Positions 7,592-14,624 of a stretch of DNA of 64,000 bases are shown here, piece by piece. Each line of letters begins with the position of its first letter. The stretch's first letter is position 1. Source of the DNA: Ornithinibacillus caprae (GTDB lineage Bacteria > Bacillota > Bacilli > Bacillales > Amphibacillaceae); the NCBI RefSeq assembly GCF_009728145.1, contig NZ_WOCA01000002.1, forward strand, positions 1 through 64,000, read 5' to 3'. The notes below the pieces were generated by a model, which saw nothing but the letters and a program-made list of their open reading frames with translations, searched no databases and was not told where the DNA came from. The position numbers and the translations under genes were made by a program.

Positions 7592-7684
7592 CTACTCCAC
7601 CTCTATTAACTCCTGAATGTCGATGTCTAACACATTGCATACACTACAGTTAAATTTAACAATCTTTCAAAATAAGTAGTTACT
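7592..7684 (-). pseudogene. Decayed Xre regulator (C-terminal remnant)
   Basis: On the minus strand the final 16 codons read VCNVLDIDIQELIEVE then stop, matching VICRALDIDLKDLMVLE of the intact Xre protein at 5588. Upstream in a second frame YFERLL aligns with YFETLE of the intact gene, with a frameshift between. No N-terminal HTH part is recognisable. It shows that unit 3 once carried the same regulator module. Confidence 0.65.
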
Positions 7685-7907
7685 ATTCCAACTAGGTAAT
7701 TTAACCTATACAAATTGTAAAAATATTACGGATTTTATCATAAATCATAGAATCCACCATTAATTTTACCTATGACATTAGACTCTTGTCTAAGTATTAA
7801 GAATTATCTATCATATAAGTCACTTGGTAATGAAGTCTTAGTAAATTTAGTGGGAAGGGGAGGACAAGTTATTTTGGGCAATAAAAAACTGAATGAGGGG
7901 GAAGTAT
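7685..7907. promoter_or_regulatory. Upstream region of the subtilase gene
   Basis: Contains an inverted repeat TTAGAC-TCTT-GTCTAA (7778-7793), a strong GGGGAGGA (7857-7864) and a possible 13-codon leader frame from TTG 7874 to TAA 7915 overlapping the protease ATG. No clear -35/-10 pair is recognised. Confidence 0.35.
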
Positions 7908-10900
7908 ATGCTTAAACGTATTTCAGTACTACTATTAATCTTTTTAATGGCATTTAGTAATGTCTCCTTTGCTATGGGGGATCTTGCACCTAAGAGAGAT
8001 TTGCAGAGGGAAAATCTTGCATCAACTGAACTAGAGCCGACAGTAGATCCGAACGAGGAAGTTCGTGTAATTGTCGAACTAGATGGAGAAGCTCCGATTG
8101 AAAAAGCAACACAAAAAGGTGTTAAATTTGGAGATTTAAGCGTTTCTGAGAAAAAGCAGCTTTTAAATCAAGCAAAAGAACAAAAACGAGCAGTTAAAGC
8201 TGCTATGAAGGGCAAAAATGTAAATGCTGAAGTTATTCAAGAATTCGATACTGTAGTAAATGGATTTGGTGCGAAAGTGAAATTCGGTGAGATCGAATCT
8301 ATTAAAGAGATCACTGGAGTAAAAGAAGTTTATATTTCTACTCAATATGAACGTCCTATTGCTGAGCCAAACATGACGTACAGTAAAGATTTAGTAGAAG
8401 CACAGCAAGCATGGAATGACTATGGATACAAAGGGGAAGGCATGGTTGTCGGTGTAATTGATACTGGTGTCGACCATGACCATCGTGACATGCTATTATC
8501 CGATACTGATTCGGTAGCATTAACAGAAGAAGAAGTAACCGAAATCATCGCTGATGAAGATCTTCCTGGTTTATTCTACACAGAAAAAGTTCCATACGGT
8601 TACAATTATATGGACGAAAACCATGAGTATACAGATGATTTCGCTGGTGGATCTGCACACGGTATGCACGTAGCTGGAACAGTTGGTGCAAATGGTGATG
8701 AAGAGAACGGTGGAATCGTAGGTATCGCTCCTGAAGCCCAAATTTTGAATTTGAAGGTTTTTGGAAATGATCCTGAGATGCAATATACGTATGGTGATGT
8801 ATACATTAAAGCAATTGATGATGCAATTAAGCTAGGTGCTGATGCACTTAACATGAGCCTTGGTTCACCTTCAGGCTTTGTGGATGAAAATAGCCCAGAG
8901 CAACAAGCAGTTTCACGTGCTGTAGATAATGGTGTGTTAATGTCTATTTCTGCTGGTAACTCTGCTCTATTTGCGGATGGCTTTTTCTATCCATATGCAT
9001 CTAACCCAGATTATGGTGTAAGTGGATCTCCTGGTCTTGCTTATGACTCATTACAAGTAGCTTCCTATGAAAATGATTATATGACAGCGGATGCGCTTGA
9101 ATATACGATTAATGGAGAAAGTGAAGTGGCAGCTTATCTATCTGCTAGCCAAACAGATCCTCCAACTGATGGAAGTACATTTGAGTTAGTGGAAGCAGGT
9201 CTAGGTTACCCTGAGGATTATGAAGGAAAAGATCTAGAAGGTAAATATGCGCTTGTTCAACGTGGAGAATTAGACTTTGTAACAAAAGCACTAAACGCTC
9301 AACATGCAGGTGCAGCTGGAGTGTTTGTTTATAATAATGCTGATGGTATGGTTAATATGGCGTCAGACCCAGAGATTGTAATTCCGCAGTTATTCTTAGC
9401 TAAAAGTGATGGGGATCGTTTAGCTGAAGCGGTACAAACTGGACAAGCTGTTTCTGTAACATTTAATGGAGAACAAACTTCTATTCCAAATGCAGAGGCA
9501 GGCCAAATGAGTGCATTCTCATCTTGGGGATTAACTCCAAACCTTGATTTCAAACCAGAAATCACTGCACCAGGTGGACAAATCTACTCTACATTAAACA
9601 ATGATGAGTATGGTGTGAAAAGTGGTACATCAATGGCTGCTCCACATGTATCTGGTGGTGGCGCATTAGTACTACAACGTGTAGATGAAGAGTTTGGTTT
9701 CGAAGGTTCTGAACGTGTAAATCTAGCAAAAAATATTATGATGAACACTGGTAGAATCGTAGACTTTGATGGTGCTCCGGTATCTCCTCGTCGTCAAGGT
9801 GCTGGTATGATGCAATTGCATGCAGCATTATCAACTCCAGTAATGGTGACAGAGGCTGAAACAGGAGAAGCAAAAGTTGCGTTGAAAGAAGTAACGGAAG
9901 ATGTAGTTACATTTGAATTAACGGCAGAAAACTTTACGGATGAGGCTGTAACCTATGAGGTTGATGTAAATGCTCAGACGGATACACCTGTAAATGCGGG
10001 AGTCATGGTTAGTGCACCTAACTTATTTGGAGCACTTGAGTTAGATGGTGTAGCGTCAGTTGATGGCACAGTTGAAGTTCCTGCGAATGGTTCTACTACA
10101 TTTGAAGTAACATTAGATGTGTCTGATTGGGATGCAGATCTAAATTCTATCTTTACAAATGGTTACTGGTTAGAAGGATATGTTACATTAACAGATCCAA
10201 CTGATGTTAATCCAGATCTAACAGTTCCATATGTAGGATTTAAAGGGAATTGGGATGCAGCTCCAATCTTTGATACTGCAGATGAATTGTCATTCTATGA
10301 AATGACAGGACTAGCTACTCCTTTAGATGATGAAGGAAGTTATGGTTTCTTTGAAGGAGATGCTATTCTATCTCCAAATGGAGACGGACAATCAGATGAA
10401 GCATTATTAGTTGTTTCGTTCCTGAGGAATGCAAAAGAAGTAAGATTTAACGTATTAGATGAAAATGGAAATCTATTAACAACACTAACTGAGGAAAGCG
10501 ATGTACGTAAAAACTATTATGATGGTGGACTAGCTCCTTATTACTCACTAGACCCCGCACGTACTTGGGACGGAACCATTTATAATAGAGTTGTTCCAGA
10601 TGGTCTATATTATTTACAGGCTGAGGGAGTAATTGACTACGATGGAGCAGAATGGGATTCAATTGAACTACCTATCTACGTGGATGCAACAGGACCAGAA
10701 GTGGAAGCGGATATTAATCGTGGAAAACGAGAAGTATTGCTATCAGTATCTGATGTTAATGGAGTAGATTCTTGGGAAGTTCAAGTGGATAACAACGAAC
10801 CAATTGTATTGACAGACGAAACAGAATATAAATTAACAAATATTTATCCAAACCAAGTTGTGACCGTTGTTGCAACTGACAGCCTAGGTAACGTCTCAGA

Positions 10901-10955
10901 ACAAGTCGTTATGGGACCACAAGGTAAAGCAAAAGGGAAAAATAAACTTAGATAA
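7908..10955 (+). CDS. Secreted subtilisin-family (S8) serine protease, Vpr/lactocepin-like
   Basis: 1015 aa. ATG 7908 is chosen because GAGGGGGA precedes it. A signal peptide (MLKRISVLLLIFLMAFSNVSFA) is followed by an I9-type propeptide (residues ~30-145). The catalytic triad is D185 (VIDTGVD), H251 (HGMHVAGT) and S575 (GTSMAAPH), with N351 of SAGNS as oxyanion residue. A PA insert lies at about 390-530 and Fn3-like beta domains follow the catalytic part. The C-terminus is Lys-rich (GKAKGKNK) with no LPXTG or membrane span, so it is probably released or charge-bound to the wall. Likely an extracellular nutrient protease. It is monocistronic, ending at a strong terminator. Confidence 0.93.
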   Translation: MLKRISVLLLIFLMAFSNVSFAMGDLAPKRDLQRENLASTELEPTVDPNEEVRVIVELDGEAPIEKATQKGVKFGDLSVSEKKQLLNQAKEQKRAVKAAMKGKNVNAEVIQEFDTVVNGFGAKVKFGEIESIKEITGVKEVYISTQYERPIAEPNMTYSKDLVEAQQAWNDYGYKGEGMVVGVIDTGVDHDHRDMLLSDTDSVALTEEEVTEIIADEDLPGLFYTEKVPYGYNYMDENHEYTDDFAGGSAHGMHVAGTVGANGDEENGGIVGIAPEAQILNLKVFGNDPEMQYTYGDVYIKAIDDAIKLGADALNMSLGSPSGFVDENSPEQQAVSRAVDNGVLMSISAGNSALFADGFFYPYASNPDYGVSGSPGLAYDSLQVASYENDYMTADALEYTINGESEVAAYLSASQTDPPTDGSTFELVEAGLGYPEDYEGKDLEGKYALVQRGELDFVTKALNAQHAGAAGVFVYNNADGMVNMASDPEIVIPQLFLAKSDGDRLAEAVQTGQAVSVTFNGEQTSIPNAEAGQMSAFSSWGLTPNLDFKPEITAPGGQIYSTLNNDEYGVKSGTSMAAPHVSGGGALVLQRVDEEFGFEGSERVNLAKNIMMNTGRIVDFDGAPVSPRRQGAGMMQLHAALSTPVMVTEAETGEAKVALKEVTEDVVTFELTAENFTDEAVTYEVDVNAQTDTPVNAGVMVSAPNLFGALELDGVASVDGTVEVPANGSTTFEVTLDVSDWDADLNSIFTNGYWLEGYVTLTDPTDVNPDLTVPYVGFKGNWDAAPIFDTADELSFYEMTGLATPLDDEGSYGFFEGDAILSPNGDGQSDEALLVVSFLRNAKEVRFNVLDENGNLLTTLTEESDVRKNYYDGGLAPYYSLDPARTWDGTIYNRVVPDGLYYLQAEGVIDYDGAEWDSIELPIYVDATGPEVEADINRGKREVLLSVSDVNGVDSWEVQVDNNEPIVLTDETEYKLTNIYPNQVVTVVATDSLGNVSEQVVMGPQGKAKGKNKLR

Positions 10956-10969
10956 GCAAGATAAGCACC

Positions 10970-11018
10970 AAACCCAAAGAACCGTTGCCCCACAGTGGAG
11001 CAACGGTTCTTTGGGTTT
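10970..11018 (+). terminator. Strong terminator after the subtilase gene
   Basis: A 19-bp perfect stem, AAACCCAAAGAACCGTTGC (10970-10988) with GCAACGGTTCTTTGGGTTT (11000-11018), around an 11-base loop. Confidence 0.85.
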
Positions 11019-11030
11019 ACTATCTGACAA

Positions 11031-11041
11031 GTGCCTGTCAC
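11031..11041. repeat. Interspersed motif GTGCCTGTCAC, single copy
   Basis: GACAAGTGCCTGTCAC-type motif. The same motif with its inverted partner is at 12827-12865. Confidence 0.6.
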
Positions 11042-11068
11042 TCCTCGAATTTTGTCGAATGGTTTTAG

Positions 11069-11096
11069 TTGATTTTTTTGATTTATGGTATATGAT
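11069..11096 (+). promoter_or_regulatory. Putative promoter of the arsR-type gene
   Basis: TTGATT (11069-11074), 16-base spacer, TATGAT (11091-11096), directly upstream of the palindromic operator. Confidence 0.5.
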
Positions 11097-11106
11097 GGTA
11101 ATATAT

Positions 11107-11126
11107 AAATCAAAAATTTTTGATTT
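11107..11126. promoter_or_regulatory. Palindromic ArsR-family operator 1
   Basis: Perfect 20-bp palindrome AAATCAAAAATTTTTGATTT between the promoter and the regulator start. ATCAAW/WTTGAT half-sites recur before the permease. Confidence 0.7.
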
Positions 11127-11147
11127 AATAAGGGTGAGGTGAAAGAA

Positions 11148-11468
11148 ATGAAGGAAATTCCAGTTATTGATAACTCTTTAGATAAAACATTTGATACGTA
11201 TGCAGCAAAGTTCAAGGCTCTTTCTGATCCCAAGAGATTACACATCATGCACCTGTTAACAGAGAACGGCTCAACATGTGTCTGTGATTTGGTTGAATTG
11301 ATTGGTATGCCTCAATCAAAACTATCTTACCACTTGAAAATCCTACTAGATGCCAACCTAATTCAAAAGGAAACAAAAGGTACGTGGGGCTATTATCAAC
11401 TTAACGAGAAAGAAGTTAATCATATCTTATCAAGTGAACTATGTTGTTTGTTTGTACCATCTTGTTAA
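11148..11468 (+). CDS. ArsR-family metalloregulator
   Basis: 106 aa winged-HTH repressor. ATG 11148 follows AGGTG (11137-11141); GTG 11139 overlaps that site. KFKALSDPKRLHIMHLL, then STCVCDLVELIGMPQSKLSYHLKIL contains the CVCDL motif that binds As(III)/Sb(III) in ArsR-type sensors. The C-terminus adds three more cysteines (CC and SC). It probably represses its own gene and the downstream permease through ATCAA/TTGAT palindromes. The ligand is inferred to be a thiophilic metalloid or metal. Confidence 0.85.
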   Translation: MKEIPVIDNSLDKTFDTYAAKFKALSDPKRLHIMHLLTENGSTCVCDLVELIGMPQSKLSYHLKILLDANLIQKETKGTWGYYQLNEKEVNHILSSELCCLFVPSC

Positions 11469-11505
11469 TAGGTGGGAACCTAACAACATATTTTTTACAT
11501 ATTAC

Positions 11506-11555
11506 ATCAAATAAATTTGATTTATTTTTTGTTCAATACATCAAAAAAAATTGAT
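11506..11555. promoter_or_regulatory. ArsR-family operators 2 and 3 before the permease
   Basis: ATCAAATAAATTTGAT (11506-11521) is a perfect 7-2-7 palindrome. ATCAAAAAAAATTGAT (11540-11555) repeats the half-sites directly before the Shine-Dalgarno. They suggest a second regulated promoter for the permease. Confidence 0.6.
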
Positions 11556-11572
11556 TAAAGGAGTAGTTTTAA

Positions 11573-12433
11573 GTGGAAACGATAAAAAGCTTTTTGTTTA
11601 TTGCACTGGAATTAACGGTTCTGTTTTTCGTAATTACGTTCCTATTGAGTGCCCTGCAAGCCTATATTCCTTATAAAAAAATAGAACATTACCTAGGTAA
11701 GAAAAATAAATGGATAGGGGTTTTAGCTGCATTGCTTTTTGCCTTCATCACACCATTTTGTTCTTGCTCAACCATTCCGATAGTGGTAAACATGCTTCGA
11801 AAAAATATGCCATTTTCAATCGTTATGATCTTTCTTTTTGCATCACCAGTTCTAGACCCAACGATTCTTACGCTTATGGGGGTCATTCTTGGCTGGAAAG
11901 TAGCGATCATCTATACCCTAATAACCTCGATTTTCTCCGTACTGATCGGATTTATGTTAAGTAAGCTAGGATTTGATCGATATGTCAAAAACGTGATGAT
12001 GACTGGGTACGAAGAAGAAACAAAAACATTTAACTGGAAAGGTGCATGGAAAGAAACGATGGCGTTAATGAGAAGTGTCTATCCATACCTTATTATTGGA
12101 GCAGCAATTGGAGCAGTCATCCATGGGCTTGTTCCGACAGCATGGGTATCGGAATGGCTCGGGGAAGAAGCTTGGTGGATCGTGCCAATTGCAGCAGTCA
12201 TTGGTATTCCGTTATACATCCGACTTTCTAGCATGATCCCAATCTCCCAGGTGTTCATCATGAAGGGAATGGCGCTAGGACCGGTGATGGCCATGATGAT
12301 CAGTTCAGCAGGAGCAAGTTTACCAGAAGTAATACTGTTAAAATCAATTTTCCAGAAGCAACTCGTCATCGCATTTGTTTTTTCCGTGATCACGATGGCA
12401 ACCTTATCCGGATTTATTTTCTATCTGGTATAG
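11573..12433 (+). CDS. Permease of the DUF318/ArsP-like family
   Basis: 286 aa integral membrane protein with about eight hydrophobic segments. GTG 11573 follows AAAGGAG. The TPFCSCSTIP motif (about residues 61-70) is the hallmark of the PF03773 permease family, which includes ArsP (organoarsenical efflux) and related exporters. It pairs with an ArsR-type regulator and a Cys-rich mini-protein, so efflux of a thiophilic toxicant is inferred. Substrate is not determined by the sequence. Confidence 0.8.
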   Translation: METIKSFLFIALELTVLFFVITFLLSALQAYIPYKKIEHYLGKKNKWIGVLAALLFAFITPFCSCSTIPIVVNMLRKNMPFSIVMIFLFASPVLDPTILTLMGVILGWKVAIIYTLITSIFSVLIGFMLSKLGFDRYVKNVMMTGYEEETKTFNWKGAWKETMALMRSVYPYLIIGAAIGAVIHGLVPTAWVSEWLGEEAWWIVPIAAVIGIPLYIRLSSMIPISQVFIMKGMALGPVMAMMISSAGASLPEVILLKSIFQKQLVIAFVFSVITMATLSGFIFYLV

Positions 12434-12462
12434 AGGTGGATAGATGAAAGGAGGTGAGGCAA

Positions 12463-12561
12463 ATGTTATTAGTTAAAGTCTTTTGTAAGAATAAGGAAGA
12501 AAGCTGCTGCGAAGTCAAGATTGAAGAAGTAAAAGATGAAGTCTGTTGCGAGGAAAAATAA
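12463..12561 (+). CDS. 32-aa Cys-rich mini-protein of the ArsR-permease operon
   Basis: ATG 12463 has a near-perfect AAAGGAGGTGAGG 5 bases upstream and lies 29 bases after the permease stop. The product begins MLLVKVFCKNK and ends DEVCCEEK. Cysteines are at 8, 15, 16, 28 and 29, alternating with Glu/Lys-rich helix-like stretches. No signal peptide. Two vicinal Cys pairs suggest soft-metal or metalloid binding. I do not recognise the family. Ribosome binding site strength and operon position make it a real gene rather than chance. Confidence 0.65.
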   Translation: MLLVKVFCKNKEESCCEVKIEEVKDEVCCEEK

Positions 12562-12577
12562 TATAGGCTTGTTGTTG

Positions 12578-12605
12578 AGAACAGGGTGGGTTACTGCCCT
12601 GTTCT
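12578..12605 (+). terminator. Hairpin ending the arsR-type operon
   Basis: AGAACAGGG (12578-12586) pairs with CCCTGTTCT (12597-12605). The following tract is G/T-rich rather than a clean T-run. Confidence 0.6.
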
Positions 12606-12652
12606 TGGTTTGGGTGGGGGGAGGCGCTTTAGTAGAAAACGGCTTTGAGGTA

Positions 12653-12772
12653 GGATATTGGTTTTCGGAGGCAGGATATCGGCCTTCGAGGGAGAATATC
12701 GGCCTTTGAGCAAGAATATCAGCCTTCGAGCAAATATATCAGCTTTCAAGCAGAATATCGTCCTTCAACTCA
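12653..12772. repeat. Six-unit ~20-bp degenerate tandem repeat
   Basis: Units start at 12653, 12674, 12694, 12714, 12734 and 12753. The consensus is close to GAATATCGGCCTTCGAGCAA. Units vary at a few bases and by one base in length. There are no spacers, so it is not a CRISPR. It sits in a 514-bp gene-free region. Confidence 0.85.
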
Positions 12773-12826
12773 AATAGCCCCAACCCAAAACACCTAACCA
12801 CACCTCCATTCGACAAACCTCGACAA

Positions 12827-12865
12827 GTGCCTGTCACCTCCCGACTTTCGACAAGTGACAGGCAC
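12827..12865. repeat. Inverted pair of the GTGCCTGTCAC motif
   Basis: GTGCCTGTCAC (12827-12837) and GTGACAGGCAC (12855-12865) could form an 11-bp stem. A single copy of the same motif lies at 11031. Confidence 0.75.
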
Positions 12866-13076
12866 GTCCCATATACTTCCATATTATATCTGAACTCCAA
12901 ATACGGTTATTACGGGATATATTTCCTTGAAATTATGTGTTTTTTTATAATTTACTTTTATATGCCCCGTATTCTTCCGATATCTCGTCGTATTCTAATA
13001 ATAGCTAACATGTAATTGAAGCAGGATTTTGAGATAATTATTTAGTATAACGAAATAATAAAGGGGTTTATTATAT

Positions 13077-14534
13077 ATGAAAGAACGAACGACATTGAAG
13101 AAATCATTAAAAGCACACTGGGTGTGGGCCATTGCACTTGGTTCCTCTATTGGTTGGGGTGCTTTTGTACAGCCAACAACATGGATGTCATCAGCAGGTC
13201 CAATGGGGGTAATTGCAGGATTTGGAATCGGTGCATTATTAATGATGCTGATTGCTGTAAGCTATGGGTTTCTGATTAAAAGCTTCCCTGTATCAGGTGG
13301 GGAGTTTGCTTATTCTTATATTAGTTTAGGACGTACACATGCATTTATTGCCGGATGGTTCTTAACATTAGGTTACATCTGTATTGTAGCTCTAAATGCT
13401 TCTGCATTTGCACTTATGTTTAAATTTGTTTTCCCAGCATTAATTGAAAATCTAAAGCTTTACCAAATCGCTGGCTGGGATGTATACGGAATGGAAATTG
13501 TTGTTGCGTCAGTAGCGTTAGGGATTTTCGGATTCTTTAATATTCGTGGGACAGGTCTATCTGGTCGTATGCAATTTATCTTTTGTAGTGTAATGGTTAT
13601 AAGTGTAGTAGCTTTAACGTTATTAGTTGGGGCACAACCAGGTGCAGGACTGTCAAATGTTGCGCCAATGTTTCCAGCAGAGACAACTGCATTTGCTGCG
13701 ATTATCTCCATCGTTGCGATTGCTCCATGGGCATACGTTGGATTTGATAACGTACCACAGGCGGCAGAAGAATTTCATTTTTCATCTAGAAAAGCATTCA
13801 CATTAATTATTTTAGCGATACTTTTTGCTGCAATTTTATATAGTCTTATGATTTTAGCAACTGCGATGATCGCACCATGGGAAAGTCTTGTTGCTCAAGG
13901 AGAAGTATGGGGGACTGGCGCTGCTGTTCAAGAACTACTTGGAACGATGGGATTAATCATCTTGGTGACTGCATTAACAATGGGGGTATTTACAGGATTA
14001 AATGGATTTATTATTTCATCAAGTCGTTTGTTATTTGCAATGTCACGTGCGAAAATTATTCCAGATGCTTTCTCCAAGCTACATCCGAAGCATAAAACAC
14101 CATATGTGGGGATTATTTTTACTGTCATTGTATCTATGTTTGCTCCATGGTTTGGTCGCGAAGCATTACTTTGGGTCGTAGACATGTCATCTATTGGTGT
14201 AACGGTAGCGTATTTCTATACATGTTTTACAGCATTTACCTTATTTAAAACCAACATGGGACCTGGATTCAATGCCGCGAAACATGTTGTAGCACCAACG
14301 AAAAAAGTAATTTCAGCAATTGGTATGGCAGCAAGTCTAGTGTTCTTAGGGCTATTACTAATCCCAGGATCACCAGCATTTCTAGGTATCGAATCACGAA
14401 TTGCCTTAGCTATTTGGATAGGATTAGGAATTCTATTCTATATCATCAAACGTAAAGAATTTAATCAAATCCCAGAAAAAGAACTAAACTATCTAATTCT
14501 AGGGAACGAAAAAATTGAAGCGGAAAATAAATAG
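13077..14534 (+). CDS. APC-superfamily amino-acid permease
   Basis: 485 aa, about 12 hydrophobic segments. SSIGWGAFVQP in TM1 corresponds to the GxG-containing substrate-binding break of APC transporters, and PVSGGEFAYSY follows in TM3. AFVGF-type NVPQAAEEFHF lies mid-protein. ATG 13077 follows AAAGGGG with an 8-base gap. It precedes a sodium:solute symporter and an amidohydrolase in the same direction, separated by inverted repeats, so a shared amino-acid or amide uptake theme is plausible but unproven. Confidence 0.85.
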   Translation: MKERTTLKKSLKAHWVWAIALGSSIGWGAFVQPTTWMSSAGPMGVIAGFGIGALLMMLIAVSYGFLIKSFPVSGGEFAYSYISLGRTHAFIAGWFLTLGYICIVALNASAFALMFKFVFPALIENLKLYQIAGWDVYGMEIVVASVALGIFGFFNIRGTGLSGRMQFIFCSVMVISVVALTLLVGAQPGAGLSNVAPMFPAETTAFAAIISIVAIAPWAYVGFDNVPQAAEEFHFSSRKAFTLIILAILFAAILYSLMILATAMIAPWESLVAQGEVWGTGAAVQELLGTMGLIILVTALTMGVFTGLNGFIISSSRLLFAMSRAKIIPDAFSKLHPKHKTPYVGIIFTVIVSMFAPWFGREALLWVVDMSSIGVTVAYFYTCFTAFTLFKTNMGPGFNAAKHVVAPTKKVISAIGMAASLVFLGLLLIPGSPAFLGIESRIALAIWIGLGILFYIIKRKEFNQIPEKELNYLILGNEKIEAENK

Positions 14535-14595
14535 GGGTCAGGTCCCTCGTCCTGCTTACAGAAAATTAAAACAACTGGGACAAGGGACCTGACCC
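14535..14595. repeat. Inverted repeat GGGTCAGGTCCCTCGTCC, locus 1
   Basis: The left arm starts right after the permease TAG (14532-14534). The right arm is TGGGACAAGGGACCTGACCC (14576-14595). The loop contains CTTACAGAAAATTAAAACAA, the same sequence as in the locus at 17720. It can act as a transcription-stopping hairpin. Confidence 0.85.
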
Positions 14596-14624
14596 TAAAT
14601 GTCCCAAAAAGGAGTATTAACAAC

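Larger units (their letters stand above)
12606..13076. other. 514-bp gene-free stretch with repeats
   Basis: Holds the 20-bp tandem array (12653-12772), the GTGCCTGTCAC inverted pair (12827-12865) and the AT-rich leader of the permease gene. No coding frame with a ribosome binding site was found. Confidence 0.5.

Noticed and set aside
10844-11248. 134-aa minus-strand frame
   Set aside because: Antisense to the end of the protease, its terminator and the ArsR start; product resembles no protein.
12653-12772. CRISPR array
   Set aside because: Units are contiguous with no spacers, are degenerate, and no cas genes are near.
12840-13076. T-box or other riboswitch before the amino-acid permease
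   Set aside because: No T-box core sequence or conserved riboswitch helix could be recognised in this AT-rich leader.
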